Source: Silurus meridionalis
Taxonomy: Eukaryota; Chordata; Actinopteri; Siluriformes; Siluridae
Direction: 5' to 3'
DNA: 64,000 nt
Assembly: GCF_014805685.1 (NCBI RefSeq)
Contig: NC_060886.1
Coordinates: 30,742,362-30,806,361, forward strand
Below the pieces are notes generated by a model that worked only from the letters and a program-made list of their open reading frames with translations, searched no databases and was not told the DNA's origin. The stretch's first letter is position 1, and every line of letters begins with the position of its first letter. The translations under genes and the position numbers were made by a program. Below, piece by piece: positions 44,508 to 54,484 of the stretch.

Positions 44508-44604
44508 GGGAGGAAAAATAATGCAGAAATGAAGGATAGTGATGGGGAAAGAGTGCAGGAGGCAGGGAGGATGTAAAAGATGAGGAATGGAGAAAGGAGT
44601 GAAG
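44508..44604 (+). repeat. Direct repeat, left copy (purine-rich)
   Basis: About 97 bases, purine-rich on the plus strand, including GATGGGGAAAGAGTGCAGGA and GGCAGGGAGGATGTAAAAGA. The partner is at 44876-44975. Confidence 0.85.
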
Positions 44605-44620
44605 AAATGGACATAGATGC

Positions 44621-44822
44621 TAGTCTAACTGGCTGCTGCTTTGGCTAGCTAAGTCTAACTAGCAGGTGCTTTAGATATGTGCTTTGGCTAGTTAAACTTA
44701 AAGCCTGGTCTAACTAGCATAAACAAAAACAAGCCAAAGCACAAGCTAGTTAGACCTAGCTACAGTATCTGAAGCACCTGCTAGTTAGACTTAGCTAGCC
44801 AAAGCAGCAGCTAGTTAGATCT
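44621..44822. repeat. Long foldback (inverted repeat)
   Basis: Arms 44621-44677 and 44766-44822 are near-perfect inverted copies of about 57 bases sharing GGCTAGCTAAGTCTAACTAG. The 88-base centre repeats smaller words (GTGCTTTGGCT, GGTCTAACTAGC) in both orientations, so it can also pair in part. The repeated TCTAACTAGC word inside each arm suggests growth from a short tandem unit. No terminal signature of a known transposon class. Confidence 0.85.
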
Positions 44823-44875
44823 AGCTAACACAAGCCTAGATATGAGAACAAAGCAGGACTTGTGGATATAAGACT

Positions 44876-44975
44876 TGAGGGGAAAAGAAATGCAGAGGAA
44901 ATTGAAGGATAGAGATGGGGAAAGAGTGTAGGAGGCAGGGAGGATGTAGAAGACGAGGAATGGAGTAAGGAGTGA
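44876..44975 (+). repeat. Direct repeat, right copy (purine-rich)
   Basis: Second copy of 44508-44604, with a few substitutions and small indels. The two copies bracket the foldback. Confidence 0.85.
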
Positions 44976-45368
44976 AGGAGATGATGAGAAAAAGCAGGAC
45001 TGGAGAGTGGATGATGAATGGAGAGTGAAAGGGATAGAGTAGAAGAATGAGTAAAAGGAATGGTTTGAGATTTGGTGGGTGTGAAAGCCAGAACATATGG
45101 TCCATGCACATCAATTCATTCATCAGGTGCACCTCAGACAGCTCCCATGTGTTTGGGCGTATGGATCTTGACTCACTACACATTGGTCAGTTATGACTCA
45201 ATTTCATGTCACATGACCATGAACTTCATGACTAACAAATTTTGATGCCAGTAAGGAAACAAAGTTAGCATTGAAGGTCTGTGGTTTTGGTGGCCTTGAT
45301 GGGGAGTTTTGTGTTCACACACACAAACACACACTGTGTGCAAAAACCTTGGCGTTTGTTCTGGTGTA

Positions 45369-45806
45369 TGAGGTGATATCAAAAAGTTTGGAGACTCGCT
45401 CTGTTTACAAGAAAGAACTTTATTTATCTATGTTTCCTTCAAAACAGTCCCTTCGCACAGCAGTACAGCGCTTCCTGTGTTCTTCTGGAACATGTCCTGG
45501 AAGTCTTCTTTCTTCATCATGCACTTTCTTGCAGATCTCCACAAAGATGTCAAAACGGCAAGCTGGATCTTCATCTTCAGAGCCAAATCTAGTCAGTGGG
45601 TGCGGAAGCGAGAGCTTGTTGTTTCACGTGTGAGGAGGAGCTCAGGGTGCACACGTGGTCAGAACAGTTCCCGATGTGCACGTAGGAGGTCTTTTAGCAC
45701 ACCGACTTATGAAGGACGGTTCTCCCTGTGACTGTGCGTGCAGCCTCGTGCTGCCATCTAGTGGTGCGTTACAAAACTAGTCTCGAATGTTTTTGATATC
45801 ACTTCT
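45369..45806 (-). mobile_element. mariner-like element with terminal inverted repeats
   Basis: Left end TGAGGTGATATCAAAAAGTT and inverted right end AGAAGTGATATCAAAAACAT form imperfect terminal repeats of about 30 bases, each flanked by TA (45367-45368 and 45807-45808) as expected for mariner. The minus-strand translation keeps KKEDFQDMFQK near the C-terminus. About 440 bases remain of a normal 1.3 kb, so it is non-autonomous. Confidence 0.8.
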
Positions 45807-45869
45807 TATCAGAGCTATAAATTTAGGAAGCTGCTTGGGAAAAAGAGCTAGACTTGGAACTTTGGAGAA

Positions 45870-45904
45870 CATCATCATCCTCATCATCATCATCATCATT
45901 ATTA
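45870..45904 (+). repeat. Short (CAT)n run
   Basis: About ten CAT triplets with one CCT, passing into ATTATTACTACT. Confidence 0.85.
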
Positions 45905-45988
45905 CTACTATTTTGACTCATGAAACTAGTTTTACCCCGTTGCAATCTATATGGAAAATGTATATACTATGCTGCAACACACATTTAC

Positions 45989-45991
<3 letters not shown>

Positions 45992-46044
<53 letters not shown>
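45992..46044 (+). repeat. (CA)n microsatellite
   Basis: About 26 units. Confidence 0.95.
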
Positions 46045-46046
<2 letters not shown>

Positions 46047-46468
46047 ATTGACATGGCGGTTATTTTGTCCCAAGGTCTCTGTGTGTGTGTGTTTTGGTGT
46101 AGGAAGGCCCACTAAGAATAGCTAATTTCCTATGGGAAATTTTGAGTTGCTGTTGTTAAAGAAGAAGAAAAAAAGGAAGGAAGGAAGGAAGAGGAGTAAA
46201 CAGAGATCAGACATCAGACATGCCTGAGAGTATTTAAACCCTCCCCAGATACAGAGAGAGGCAGAGAGGGAGAGATGAACAGCTGATATGATGTAATAAT
46301 CATCATCATCGTCATTTCTAAAAATGACCCAAAACAGTGGGGAGGATTCTTTTTTTTTAATCCTTTTTTCCCTCCCAAATGCTTTGAGTTTAGAGAGCTC
46401 TAATCTTTACTGCCACTGCCCTTTTAATCTTCTGTCATTTTCTCAAACAGTGGAACCAACCTCTTCTT

Positions 46469-46472
<4 letters not shown>

Positions 46473-46502
<30 letters not shown>
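46473..46502 (+). repeat. (CT)n microsatellite
   Basis: About 15 units. Confidence 0.9.
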
Positions 46503-46504
<2 letters not shown>

Positions 46505-48650
46505 ATAAATAGAACTGAATGTGTATACACTGTATTACCCTCAGAGCCAGAGGGTGTTTCCTGTTGTCTGATATGTGCCTGTGTTTCACACTGTAAAACG
46601 TGGTGTAACTACCACTGGACTACACTCTAAGTACATAAGGTACAATTGAAGGTTTAGGGGAAAAAATGTAAAATGGGCCTTTGAATAGTAGAATAAGGAC
46701 GAGAATAACGTTAGAGTGAGAGAGAGGGAATGTGTTGTTATTTGACGGACAGACGGAAATTGACTACAATCGGAATTTCTGTTGTGTGTGCAGAGAGATG
46801 CAGCTCTACCTCTGCCATGTAAATCTGTATTCTATGTGACTCTCAGGACACGCCTCGGTCTCTGTGGCGTCGTGACGCGTCATATCCACGCCGCGGTGCT
46901 GAGAGAACGCGCTCGAGAAACGAGGAGAAATCGATCTACATATCAAATATTGCTCACAAATCATTAGTCGCTTTTTAAATAATAAAAGCAGAGGGCGTCT
47001 ACTATATAAAAATATCTCCGTGTAACGTGCGTGGTGTTACACGCGAGCTTCGATGCAGATCAGTTTATTACCACTGCAGTTTGGACACTGACAAGGAGCA
47101 CAGGAGATCTCAGGAGAAACTCGTTTATTAGCCACAGCGGATTAAACAGTGCATCTCATCTCTCATTTTACACTCACAACAGACTCTTCTTTCTGTTTCG
47201 GGAATGAGTCCTGAACATGGCATAACTCGGGTTTTATCTCCAATATGTATAAAGTGAATAGATAATAAAGGTGCACCCTAATAACCAAACCATCTTCAAT
47301 CTAAACAGCATTAACATACGAAAAATGTATTACTGAAGCCCAAACACCTTCCGGTAAATCTATGATTAGATCAGTGGAGTTACTGGATTGCCTTAGTTGT
47401 CATTTCCTTCCAGACATAAGCAATATGTGGTCTGGTGTTCAGTGTAATTAATACCCCTTATCCAGTAGAGGGCTTTTTTTTTCTTTTCTTTCAGAGGATG
47501 AAAAAAGCATGTCTGGTGTAGAATCTGTGTCATGGTGACCCTTCCTACATAGCAGACAAGTCATAGAATTGACAGAGCCTCAGTGTGTGTGTGTGTGTGA
47601 GTGTGTGTTTGCTCAGTACTGTTAAGTCGGTAAACCTACTGTAGATACGGATTGCAAGGTCTCTTTGAGAAATCAAACTGGTGCTAGGCTGGACATATTT
47701 GCTTAGCGAAATGGGTTTCTTGTACTTAAAAAAATAAATAAAAGAAAGATTGGATCACTTGACCGATCGTACCCACGTACGTACGTGGGAGGAGGTTTCA
47801 GTGCTCATCAGTGTGGCATGAGGAGAATCGATTCTCCATGGCTGCTGTTTAGTCTGATGAGGAGGAAATACTTCATAATTGAGCGCAATGGATGGTTTAT
47901 TAAAGGTCAAGTGACAAGGAGAGCAGAACATTAGCTGCATATGTACCATTGATCATAGATAACCTTGTTTTGGTTGGTAGACAGATCTAGAAGATTATGA
48001 TAGAAAAAGGACTGAAGACTGAATGGCAGTTTTTACATCACTGAGTAGTTTTTACTGACAGCTTCTGAGAAAAATCAAACCCCCGTACACGATTCTGATG
48101 TTTTATTTTAAAGCAGAACATCATGTGTTAACTTTCAAAAGCCACATCATTTTTCTTTGTCTTCTTTTGTGTTTCAACACTATTGATTTTTTCCCCTTAG
48201 ACTCTAATCAGGCTCGGTCTTTTTGTTATCCTCCCTTCTGACATCACAAGGTGCCTGTATTGCCTGAAGGAACTCGTGTGAAACGCAACGCGTACGATTC
48301 CGTTCTACACCGGGGTTAACCTCGTGGCTGTGCTTTAATAACACACATACTACCAGAGAAAGGAAGCTTGTGAAACCCTACAAGTCCTAAGGAAAGACTA
48401 GGGAGTGACTTAAAAGACTTATTCAATAGACTCTAGGGGTTTGGGATCAATAATGTACTCCTGTTTAAACTGGATTAAGGCAGTTGGGGGGGCAAATTCC
48501 CATCACAGGAGGTCCGTGTGAGAGAACATAAGATGGTTGGCCTCTTTATTTGATCTGTGTGTCTGGGATGTTTTGAAGATCAAAAGAACATGGTTACATT
48601 GTCAATAGGACCAAAGTCCTGATTATCAGAAACGTGAACGAAACGAAGAA
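46505..48650. other. Long non-coding stretch
   Basis: From 46840 to 47060 it is CpG-rich with a TGACGCGTCA palindrome (46873-46882) and a TATATAAAAAT at 47003-47013, but no exon follows that I can defend. A perfect 18-base palindrome lies at 47772-47789. Nothing else is recognised. Confidence 0.4.
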
Positions 48651-48653
48651 TTA

Positions 48654-49065
48654 GAGGGTTTTTGCGGGGTCTTAAAAAGTCTAAAAAAAAAAAAAAAAAA
48701 GGCTTAAAAATAATCTGATTTTTAGGACTTAAAAGTCTTAATCTTAAAAATTGTAAACACATTTGATGTAGTTTCTGTGTTGTAGTTCTTTCTTTCGCTG
48801 GTCCAAATATAATTCGCTATTTTACAACTACAAATGAGACCAACATGGAACAGCCAATCAGAGATCGAATCTCTTTCGGATTGTACCACAGACGTTATAC
48901 GGATTTTATTTCTCAGCTGTGAGGAAGTGCGAGTTTAGCGATTCTTGGTTTGAAAAAATGAATTCAGGGCTCGGTTAAGGCTCGGTCGCTAACAACGTAT
49001 TTAATTGTCTTAAAATTGTCTTGAAAAGTCTTAAATTTGACTTGGTGAAACCTGCAGAAACCCTG
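48654..49065. mobile_element. TIR transposon with 5-bp target duplication
   Basis: The left end GAGGGTTTTTGCGGGGTCTT and the right end, read inverted, CAGGGTTTCTGCAGG are mutual inverted repeats, both leading into GTCTTAAA words. AATTA lies immediately outside each end (48649-48653 and 49066-49070). No transposase is encoded in 412 bases. A related terminus is at 441-472. The superfamily is uncertain: CAGGG ends suit hAT, but a 5-bp duplication does not. Confidence 0.65.
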
Positions 49066-49079
49066 AATTAACATTACTG

Positions 49080-49860
49080 CAGGATCTTGATGTGGTAAAA
49101 GCTTAAACATGACATGGACATATGTTGCTTTTAATGTCAGACAACCGATTTGTCCCATGAGGTCTAGGGACAGTTGGAATTTCTATGACCTTGGAATGTG
49201 CAAATTAGATATTTGTTTGCCTGCTCATCTTACACTGAGAACAGATGGGAGGTTTGATCTTAGAAAGTGTGTCTTCCATGCAAAGTGTGTGTATGAGCAA
49301 AGGCTGCTTTGTTTTTTTTTTTTTACAAGTCATGGTTTTGAGTCATTGGGGTTAAAAAGGTTTCTTTAAAGGTTTATAAACACCTGACTTTTATGCACAT
49401 GTTGAACATCCCATGCTTGACTTGGTCTACACTTTCTTGCCATGATAACCTCCAATACTTTTGTGCCTAGCTTTGGTACTAGAGTGGTCCTGATGGTGAT
49501 TCCAACTTTGTAGTAACAGTTTTGTGCTTAAGTATTGGATTTACCCCGAGCCTCGATCTTCTGGATCAGCTGAAACATCTATCCCCTGCTATGTTGTTTT
49601 ATTTATTTTTGCTCTGCTTGGTCTGAGCAGTAGAGATGAAGCTCGATTATCTTCGCTTGCACTTGCATTGTGTGGCATTTCTACAAATAATTTATAAAGA
49701 ATTTCATACATATTGTCCCCCAAATATTATCCTTGTAGACCAAAGTTACATGTTTATTCATCTAATGTTTAAAAAATATATTAGACCACGCTCACTTCTA
49801 GTTCAAATCCAGATACTGATATAAATAAACACCTTACATACTGGAATATACTAGTGCAAA
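49080..49860. other. Non-coding stretch, nothing recognised
   Basis: The frame at 49109-49369 shows no domain. Confidence 0.45.
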
Positions 49861-49867
49861 ACTAGAT

Positions 49868-49972
49868 AAAGTTTAAGGGCCTTGCTCAAGGGCCCAGCAA
49901 CGGCATCTTGGTGGGATTTGATCTTCTGATCCAGAGTCCAACGCATTAACCACTGAGCTGCCACCTCCCTCA
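49868..49972 (-). mobile_element. tRNA-derived SINE head and tail
   Basis: Minus strand: GGAGGTGGCAGCTCAGTGGT (A box), AGAAGATCAAATCCCACC (B box), then TTGGGCCCTTGAGCAAGGC. This is the best preserved A box among the window's copies. Confidence 0.7.
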
Positions 49973-49979
49973 TAGATAC

Positions 49980-51490
49980 ACTAGATACACCCCTGTACAT
50001 TTTTGTACAGATTTCTGCATTGATCAGTATTAAGTGCTTCAGAACAACTCACTTAACCTGGTTCAAGATTCAATAATCCAGTTTTTTGCACAACGTTTGC
50101 CACCATATGGAAATTCACACTTCTTGCTAACTGGTGCTCCCTCTGCCCTCGCACACTCCGGGACTAATCTCAGGGTTCACTCCCTCCTGACCAGCCTTTC
50201 AGGTTTCATTTATTCCTCTCATTATTTTCATGTTGAGTTTCCCAGGTTCTGCTCTGAAACGAGGACCCGGTTGTGGTCACGTTGTCTTGCACCATTAACC
50301 TGAAAACCTGAAAGTAACTACTAAAGATCCGTCATCGCTACCTGATATGGACGGGTCTGTGATAAGGGTTATTATATAAACCTTCTCTCAGCTGAGCTAT
50401 TTGTAGAACAAGTGTGTACTATATTAAATCTAGATCAAGGGATTAAGATGGACAGATTTATAATTCTTGGCCACTTTGGTCATTAAACTGAAGGTTCTCT
50501 TGAGGGCAGGTTTGACTGGAGGTTGATGGCCACCCAGAATTAGAGCAGAAGGAATGAGTGGTCACTTCCTGTGAATTTAATCAGATACATGCACACATTA
50601 GTCCAGGCATGTGTGCAGGCAGTTCCAAAATCTATAATAATAAGAATTTAGTAATAAACAAGGAGGGATGAAGCAATCTGTTTATCCTTGATCCCTTGTA
50701 TGCAGAACCAAAAGTAGATACCTTGTGATGGACCATGAGCTCCAGTTCATAACAATGCAATTGGTTTGCGCCTCTTTGCGAAACTCTACTTCATCTGAAG
50801 CTGCCGTGTAATAGGAGAGATCAGACTTATTGGCAATTGGATATAATTGTGGATATATATTTATACTGGTTGTCATGATTAGCTCATGTACACTGGAAAG
50901 CTGCCCTTAAAGGCGTTATCTCATCCAACTATCAGTAACCTGCTCGCAATATGGCAAGCCTTTCTGAATGACATTCTACAACCATGATAACATCTTGCCT
51001 GGTTAAGCAGGTTTTGTGTTTTCGCTCTCTCTTCTCCCCTTACCAGGCCTCTATATATAACTCTTTTGACCTCTAACCCCTAGAATTGAAAGAGTGAAAC
51101 CTGGTCTCTAAAGACATTCCAAATGCTTCTTGTAATCTTATCTCTTCTAGGGACTTTTAAAAAGTGTGTCCTATTGCTTTGTGCTTTGCCTCTCGCTTGG
51201 TTTTTACCTCTGTGCTGTATTACAGACAACAGAATACTGAATATTCAGAAGTGTTTTAGTGACATTTCGGAACTTTTAAAACACTAAAAACAGCTTCACT
51301 GCATCTTGGCATAGGTCCTGGAAGTGTTTTGAATGGATGTGCACCACTCATTAAAAAGATATTTCTTTAGTTTGGTGGTATAAAGATGGTATTGGAGATG
51401 ATGCTGTTGTGAAAAATCTCCCATAAGTCAGTCTAAAATCTCCCCATTAGCATTACATTGTGCTGTGATCCGATGAGTATAAAGGCCATA
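49980..51490. other. Non-coding stretch, nothing recognised
   Basis: No repeat family or exon-like signal that I can support. Confidence 0.45.
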
Positions 51491-51493
51491 GTA

Positions 51494-51975
51494 TGAGGTG
51501 GTCTCAAAAAGATTTTAAATGTGTTGTTTACAAGAAAGTACTTTCACATTCAAAATAGTCAGCTTGCACAGCGTTCTTCTGGAATGTGTCCTCGAAGTCT
51601 TCTTTTCAAAGCGTGTCAAGTACCTTCTGCCACCAGATCTGTGCATCGGTTTCAAAACGAAGAATGTTGAGCCGGATCTTCATCTTCGGGAACAGGGGAA
51701 GAGGGCAACTCCGCAAAATTTGGCGAGTGGGGTGAGTGCGGATGTGAGATCACGTTCGCCGACGATCATCATGCACAAGTTACTTGAATGGTTTTTGGGG
51801 GTTGAGCTCATTTAAGGTCTTCCTGATATCTTAGCGATGTTCTTCCGCTCTTGAAGCGCGTGCCTCTCAAACGACTCGAACGACTCGTTGCAGCGCCGCC
51901 GCATGTAAAACGTCTTTGTGGCAGATTTGCCCAGTTTCACATAGAATTTCAAGTTTGCTCAGACGTGACACCATT
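51494..51975 (-). mobile_element. mariner-like relic with N- and C-terminal pieces
   Basis: The minus-strand translation starts with LKFYVKLGKSATKTF (51945-51905), typical of the mariner N-terminus, then FERHALQERKNIAKISGRP. It jumps to HPHSPHSPNFAELP and ends with QKVLDTL and KEDFEDTFQ before the left terminus TGAGGTGGTCTCAAAAAGAT, which is preceded by TA. The central catalytic part is deleted. The deletion differs from that of the other two mariner copies. Confidence 0.75.
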
Positions 51976-52179
51976 AGTCCGTCTCATCAGATACAGGCCT
52001 GCTCTCCTGTAAAAAAAAAATAAAATAAAAAATAAAATGAAAAAATGGAAAGGTTGGAAATAAAAACAATCACCAAACCCACCCGATAAAACTGTAAGCG
52101 CTGTTTTCTGAATGAAACTGAGGTTAGTGACCTGCATTAGTGAATCCACAGAGACGTTCCTGAAATGGAGCTCCTCCAT

Positions 52180-52525
52180 CAGCTAATTACTTCGGTAAAG
52201 CAAATGACAATACCCTTCCTGAACCCCGGCAGCACTGCCACGCATACTCGATGTTTACGCTGTCTGTTTACCCCCCGTCCTATTTACACATGCACAGACG
52301 AAAAACGTCAACATTAATTACTTAGCACGCTAGCTGGATGATTTTCCCCCTCCTTGTTCTGTGTCTATTGTCATCGGTGTTTATTCCGGCCCCTTTGCAT
52401 AACGGATTGCGGAAAGGACTCGAATGAAGACGTGCTTGTCATTGATGAGAAGAAATGAGTTTTCTCGACAAGTATTATTGCTCCTACACGAGAAAGCGTT
52501 TGCTGGATATCTGTATTATTCTCTC
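52180..52525. other. Candidate conserved non-coding element
   Basis: Unique CpG-containing sequence with CAGCTAATTACTTCGG, AACATTAATTACTTAGC, GCACGCTAGCTGG and TTGCATAACGGATTGCGG. Two TAATTAC homeodomain-type sites lie 130 bases apart. Confidence 0.35.
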
Positions 52526-52530
52526 TTGCA

Positions 52531-52556
52531 CACACACACACACACACACACACACT
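52531..52556 (+). repeat. (CA)n microsatellite
   Basis: About 13 units. Confidence 0.9.
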
Positions 52557-52837
52557 TTTTTTTGTCATTTCTTCCAACTAAAGCTCGGATACTAATGATA
52601 TTTATCAGAGAAGCCTAATGAGCTTTCGGGAAAGAGGGAGTGAGCGAGAGAGAGAAAGAGAGAGATGTACTGAACGCTTCTGTTCATTAGACTTCATGAT
52701 GGCCTCATCAGGCATTACCACAACAGCTCTTACAATTAGTTCCTTAACGTGCTCAACTCAACAAAAAGATTAAATTAATACTCTGTGTCTTAATAGCTGT
52801 GTGGTCTGGGGAGCTTTTTATTGTGCCGTCTTGCAGC

Positions 52838-52859
52838 TGGATCGGATCGGATCGGATCG
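52838..52859 (+). repeat. Four tandem GATCG units
   Basis: GGATCGGATCGGATCGGATC, a short perfect pentanucleotide array. Confidence 0.9.
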
Positions 52860-52864
52860 TTCCA

Positions 52865-53325
52865 GTGATGTTCAAAGTCACAACCTTTTAAAGTCGGAGA
52901 ATGCCGGCAACCATGGAAAGGGGTGGAGTCCGAGTCGTCTCAAAGAGCGATTTGTTCATGAGCAAAGCATCGCAAAATCTCCGTAGGTTATGTACAGGAA
53001 ACATTGAGTTGTTAACCTCTCGACTCTTGTAGTCCGAGGCGTCCGTTCTTTTATCACGTGACTCCAATAGACGCTACACAATGCAATAGGTCAGATTTTT
53101 TCGTCCGGATCTTAACGTTATTGTTGCAATAATTACGTGACAAAAGAACCAAAACCAGACACACCAATTTTTTCATTTCTGATCAAAGGAACGAAATGAA
53201 CTAACTCAATCGTTTTGATTAAAAAAACGACGTCAATAAAACGACCCGATCTTCCCATCACTATTGTTCAGCCAGTTGAACCAGGAAGCCACCTGTCCGT
53301 ACAGGGAAAACCGAGAGCAGTGTTG
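52865..53325. other. Non-coding stretch, nothing recognised
   Basis: CpG-containing but without identifiable signal. Confidence 0.4.
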
Positions 53326-53329
53326 CGTC

Positions 53330-53650
53330 GAATTAGAACCGGAATGGATTAATTTAATCCCGATGAATTTGTATTCTTTTCGCATGCAAATCTGATGGGT
53401 CATGTGCTAATTGTACTTGGCGTGTTCTTTGATTCTAGTGCTGGCGAAGCCTCTGATGAGTCAGAACACATTGATTTACATTTCCGCCTGTTCTTCGTGA
53501 CCGTGTCGATTAATATCGGCGACCCACGGAGCAAAAAAGCGGGAATTTGTAGGCCTTTCTGTGCTGCCATCTTTAATGCTTTACTTGGAACGTCTCACGC
53601 ACACCTCATGATTTATTCAGCACATTCTGTGGCCCATCTGACTCGCTAGC
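53330..53650. other. Candidate conserved non-coding element with octamer site
   Basis: Contains GGATTAATTTAATCCCG (paired GGATTA sites of the Otx/bicoid type at 53346-53360), a POU octamer ATGCAAAT at 53384-53391, GATTAATATCGGCG and TGAGTCA. Motif grammar of this kind is common in neural and eye enhancers. The assignment is inference. Confidence 0.35.
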
Positions 53651-53656
53651 ACAGAT

Positions 53657-53659
<3 letters not shown>

Positions 53660-53690
<31 letters not shown>
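53660..53690 (+). repeat. (CA)n microsatellite
   Basis: About 15 units. Confidence 0.95.
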
Positions 53691-53691
<1 letters not shown>

Positions 53692-53699
53692 CATAGGCC

Positions 53700-54190
53700 T
53701 GCAATAAAGATCCTTTGGTCCTGATCATGCATTTATATCAAACCAGTTACACACAGTGATTGTGACATTCAATTTGCAGCATCCAGGGGTGATGAGTCGT
53801 AAACCCTGACAAATAACCTGCCTCGATCTGCGAACGCCGTGTAAAAATTCATCAGTTCGAAGCGGTGCACTGATCTCAATATGTTACATGTTACTGCATC
53901 AGTACAACTCAACACCACAGGCACATTTCTGGTGTATTGCTTTATACAGTAGGAACGCCATCCATTACGTTTACGGATCGACTGATTCCTGTTCTTGATA
54001 GTCCTCGGTCCCAATAAAACAGGCATGGTCTCACATCAGTCTAGAGAAGGAGGTAGTTCTAGAAAGGAGGTGTGGCCACCAATTAAGTGAGGGAGGTGTG
54101 TTCTGCGTACCCATTAGTCCTATAGTAGGTGGTGTGGATCATGTATGTATCAGTCCAAGTCCTCTAAGTGTGGCTTACCTGTCCAATTAT
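53700..54190. other. Non-coding stretch, nothing recognised
   Basis: No family or exon-like signal. Confidence 0.45.
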
Positions 54191-54192
54191 TA

Positions 54193-54217
54193 CGTGTGTG
54201 TGTGTGTGTGTGTGTGG
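54193..54217 (+). repeat. (GT)n microsatellite, short
   Basis: About 12 units. Confidence 0.9.
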
Positions 54218-54464
54218 GAGGTCTATTTTGTATGTTGTGAGTTTGTGTCCTTATTAAATGGAATTTATAAAGGGTGTGTGTGTGTTCATATTGTGCCTGT
54301 ATTTATATTTTACGATGTGTGCGACTGTGTAACACTGTCAACTACAATTTTGTCTTTTTTCTAACCACACACACACACACATGCACGTTACATTTTCTCC
54401 TCCATTATCTCTGGTTTGTGTGCCTGCTCCTTCAGCTAATTAAAGCCTGTGTTGTTTTCCCGGT

Positions 54465-54478
54465 GTTGCCATAGCAAC
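54465..54478. promoter_or_regulatory. Perfect RFX X-box
   Basis: GTTGCCATAGCAAC fits the RFX consensus GTNRCC-N(0-3)-RGYAAC with both half-sites intact and a 2-base spacer. The flanks are GC-richer than the surroundings. RFX sites mark promoters and enhancers of ciliary and neural genes. No transcription start is visible here. Confidence 0.5.
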
Positions 54479-54484
54479 AGCGCC

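Noticed and set aside
44200..45183. Long minus-strand frames rich in Ser, Leu and Pro
   Set aside because: They reflect polypurine composition of the plus strand, and they overlap in several frames at once.
47003..47013. TATA box with CpG-rich surroundings as a promoter
   Set aside because: TATATAAA words are frequent in this AT-rich DNA, and no exon, splice donor or open frame follows convincingly.
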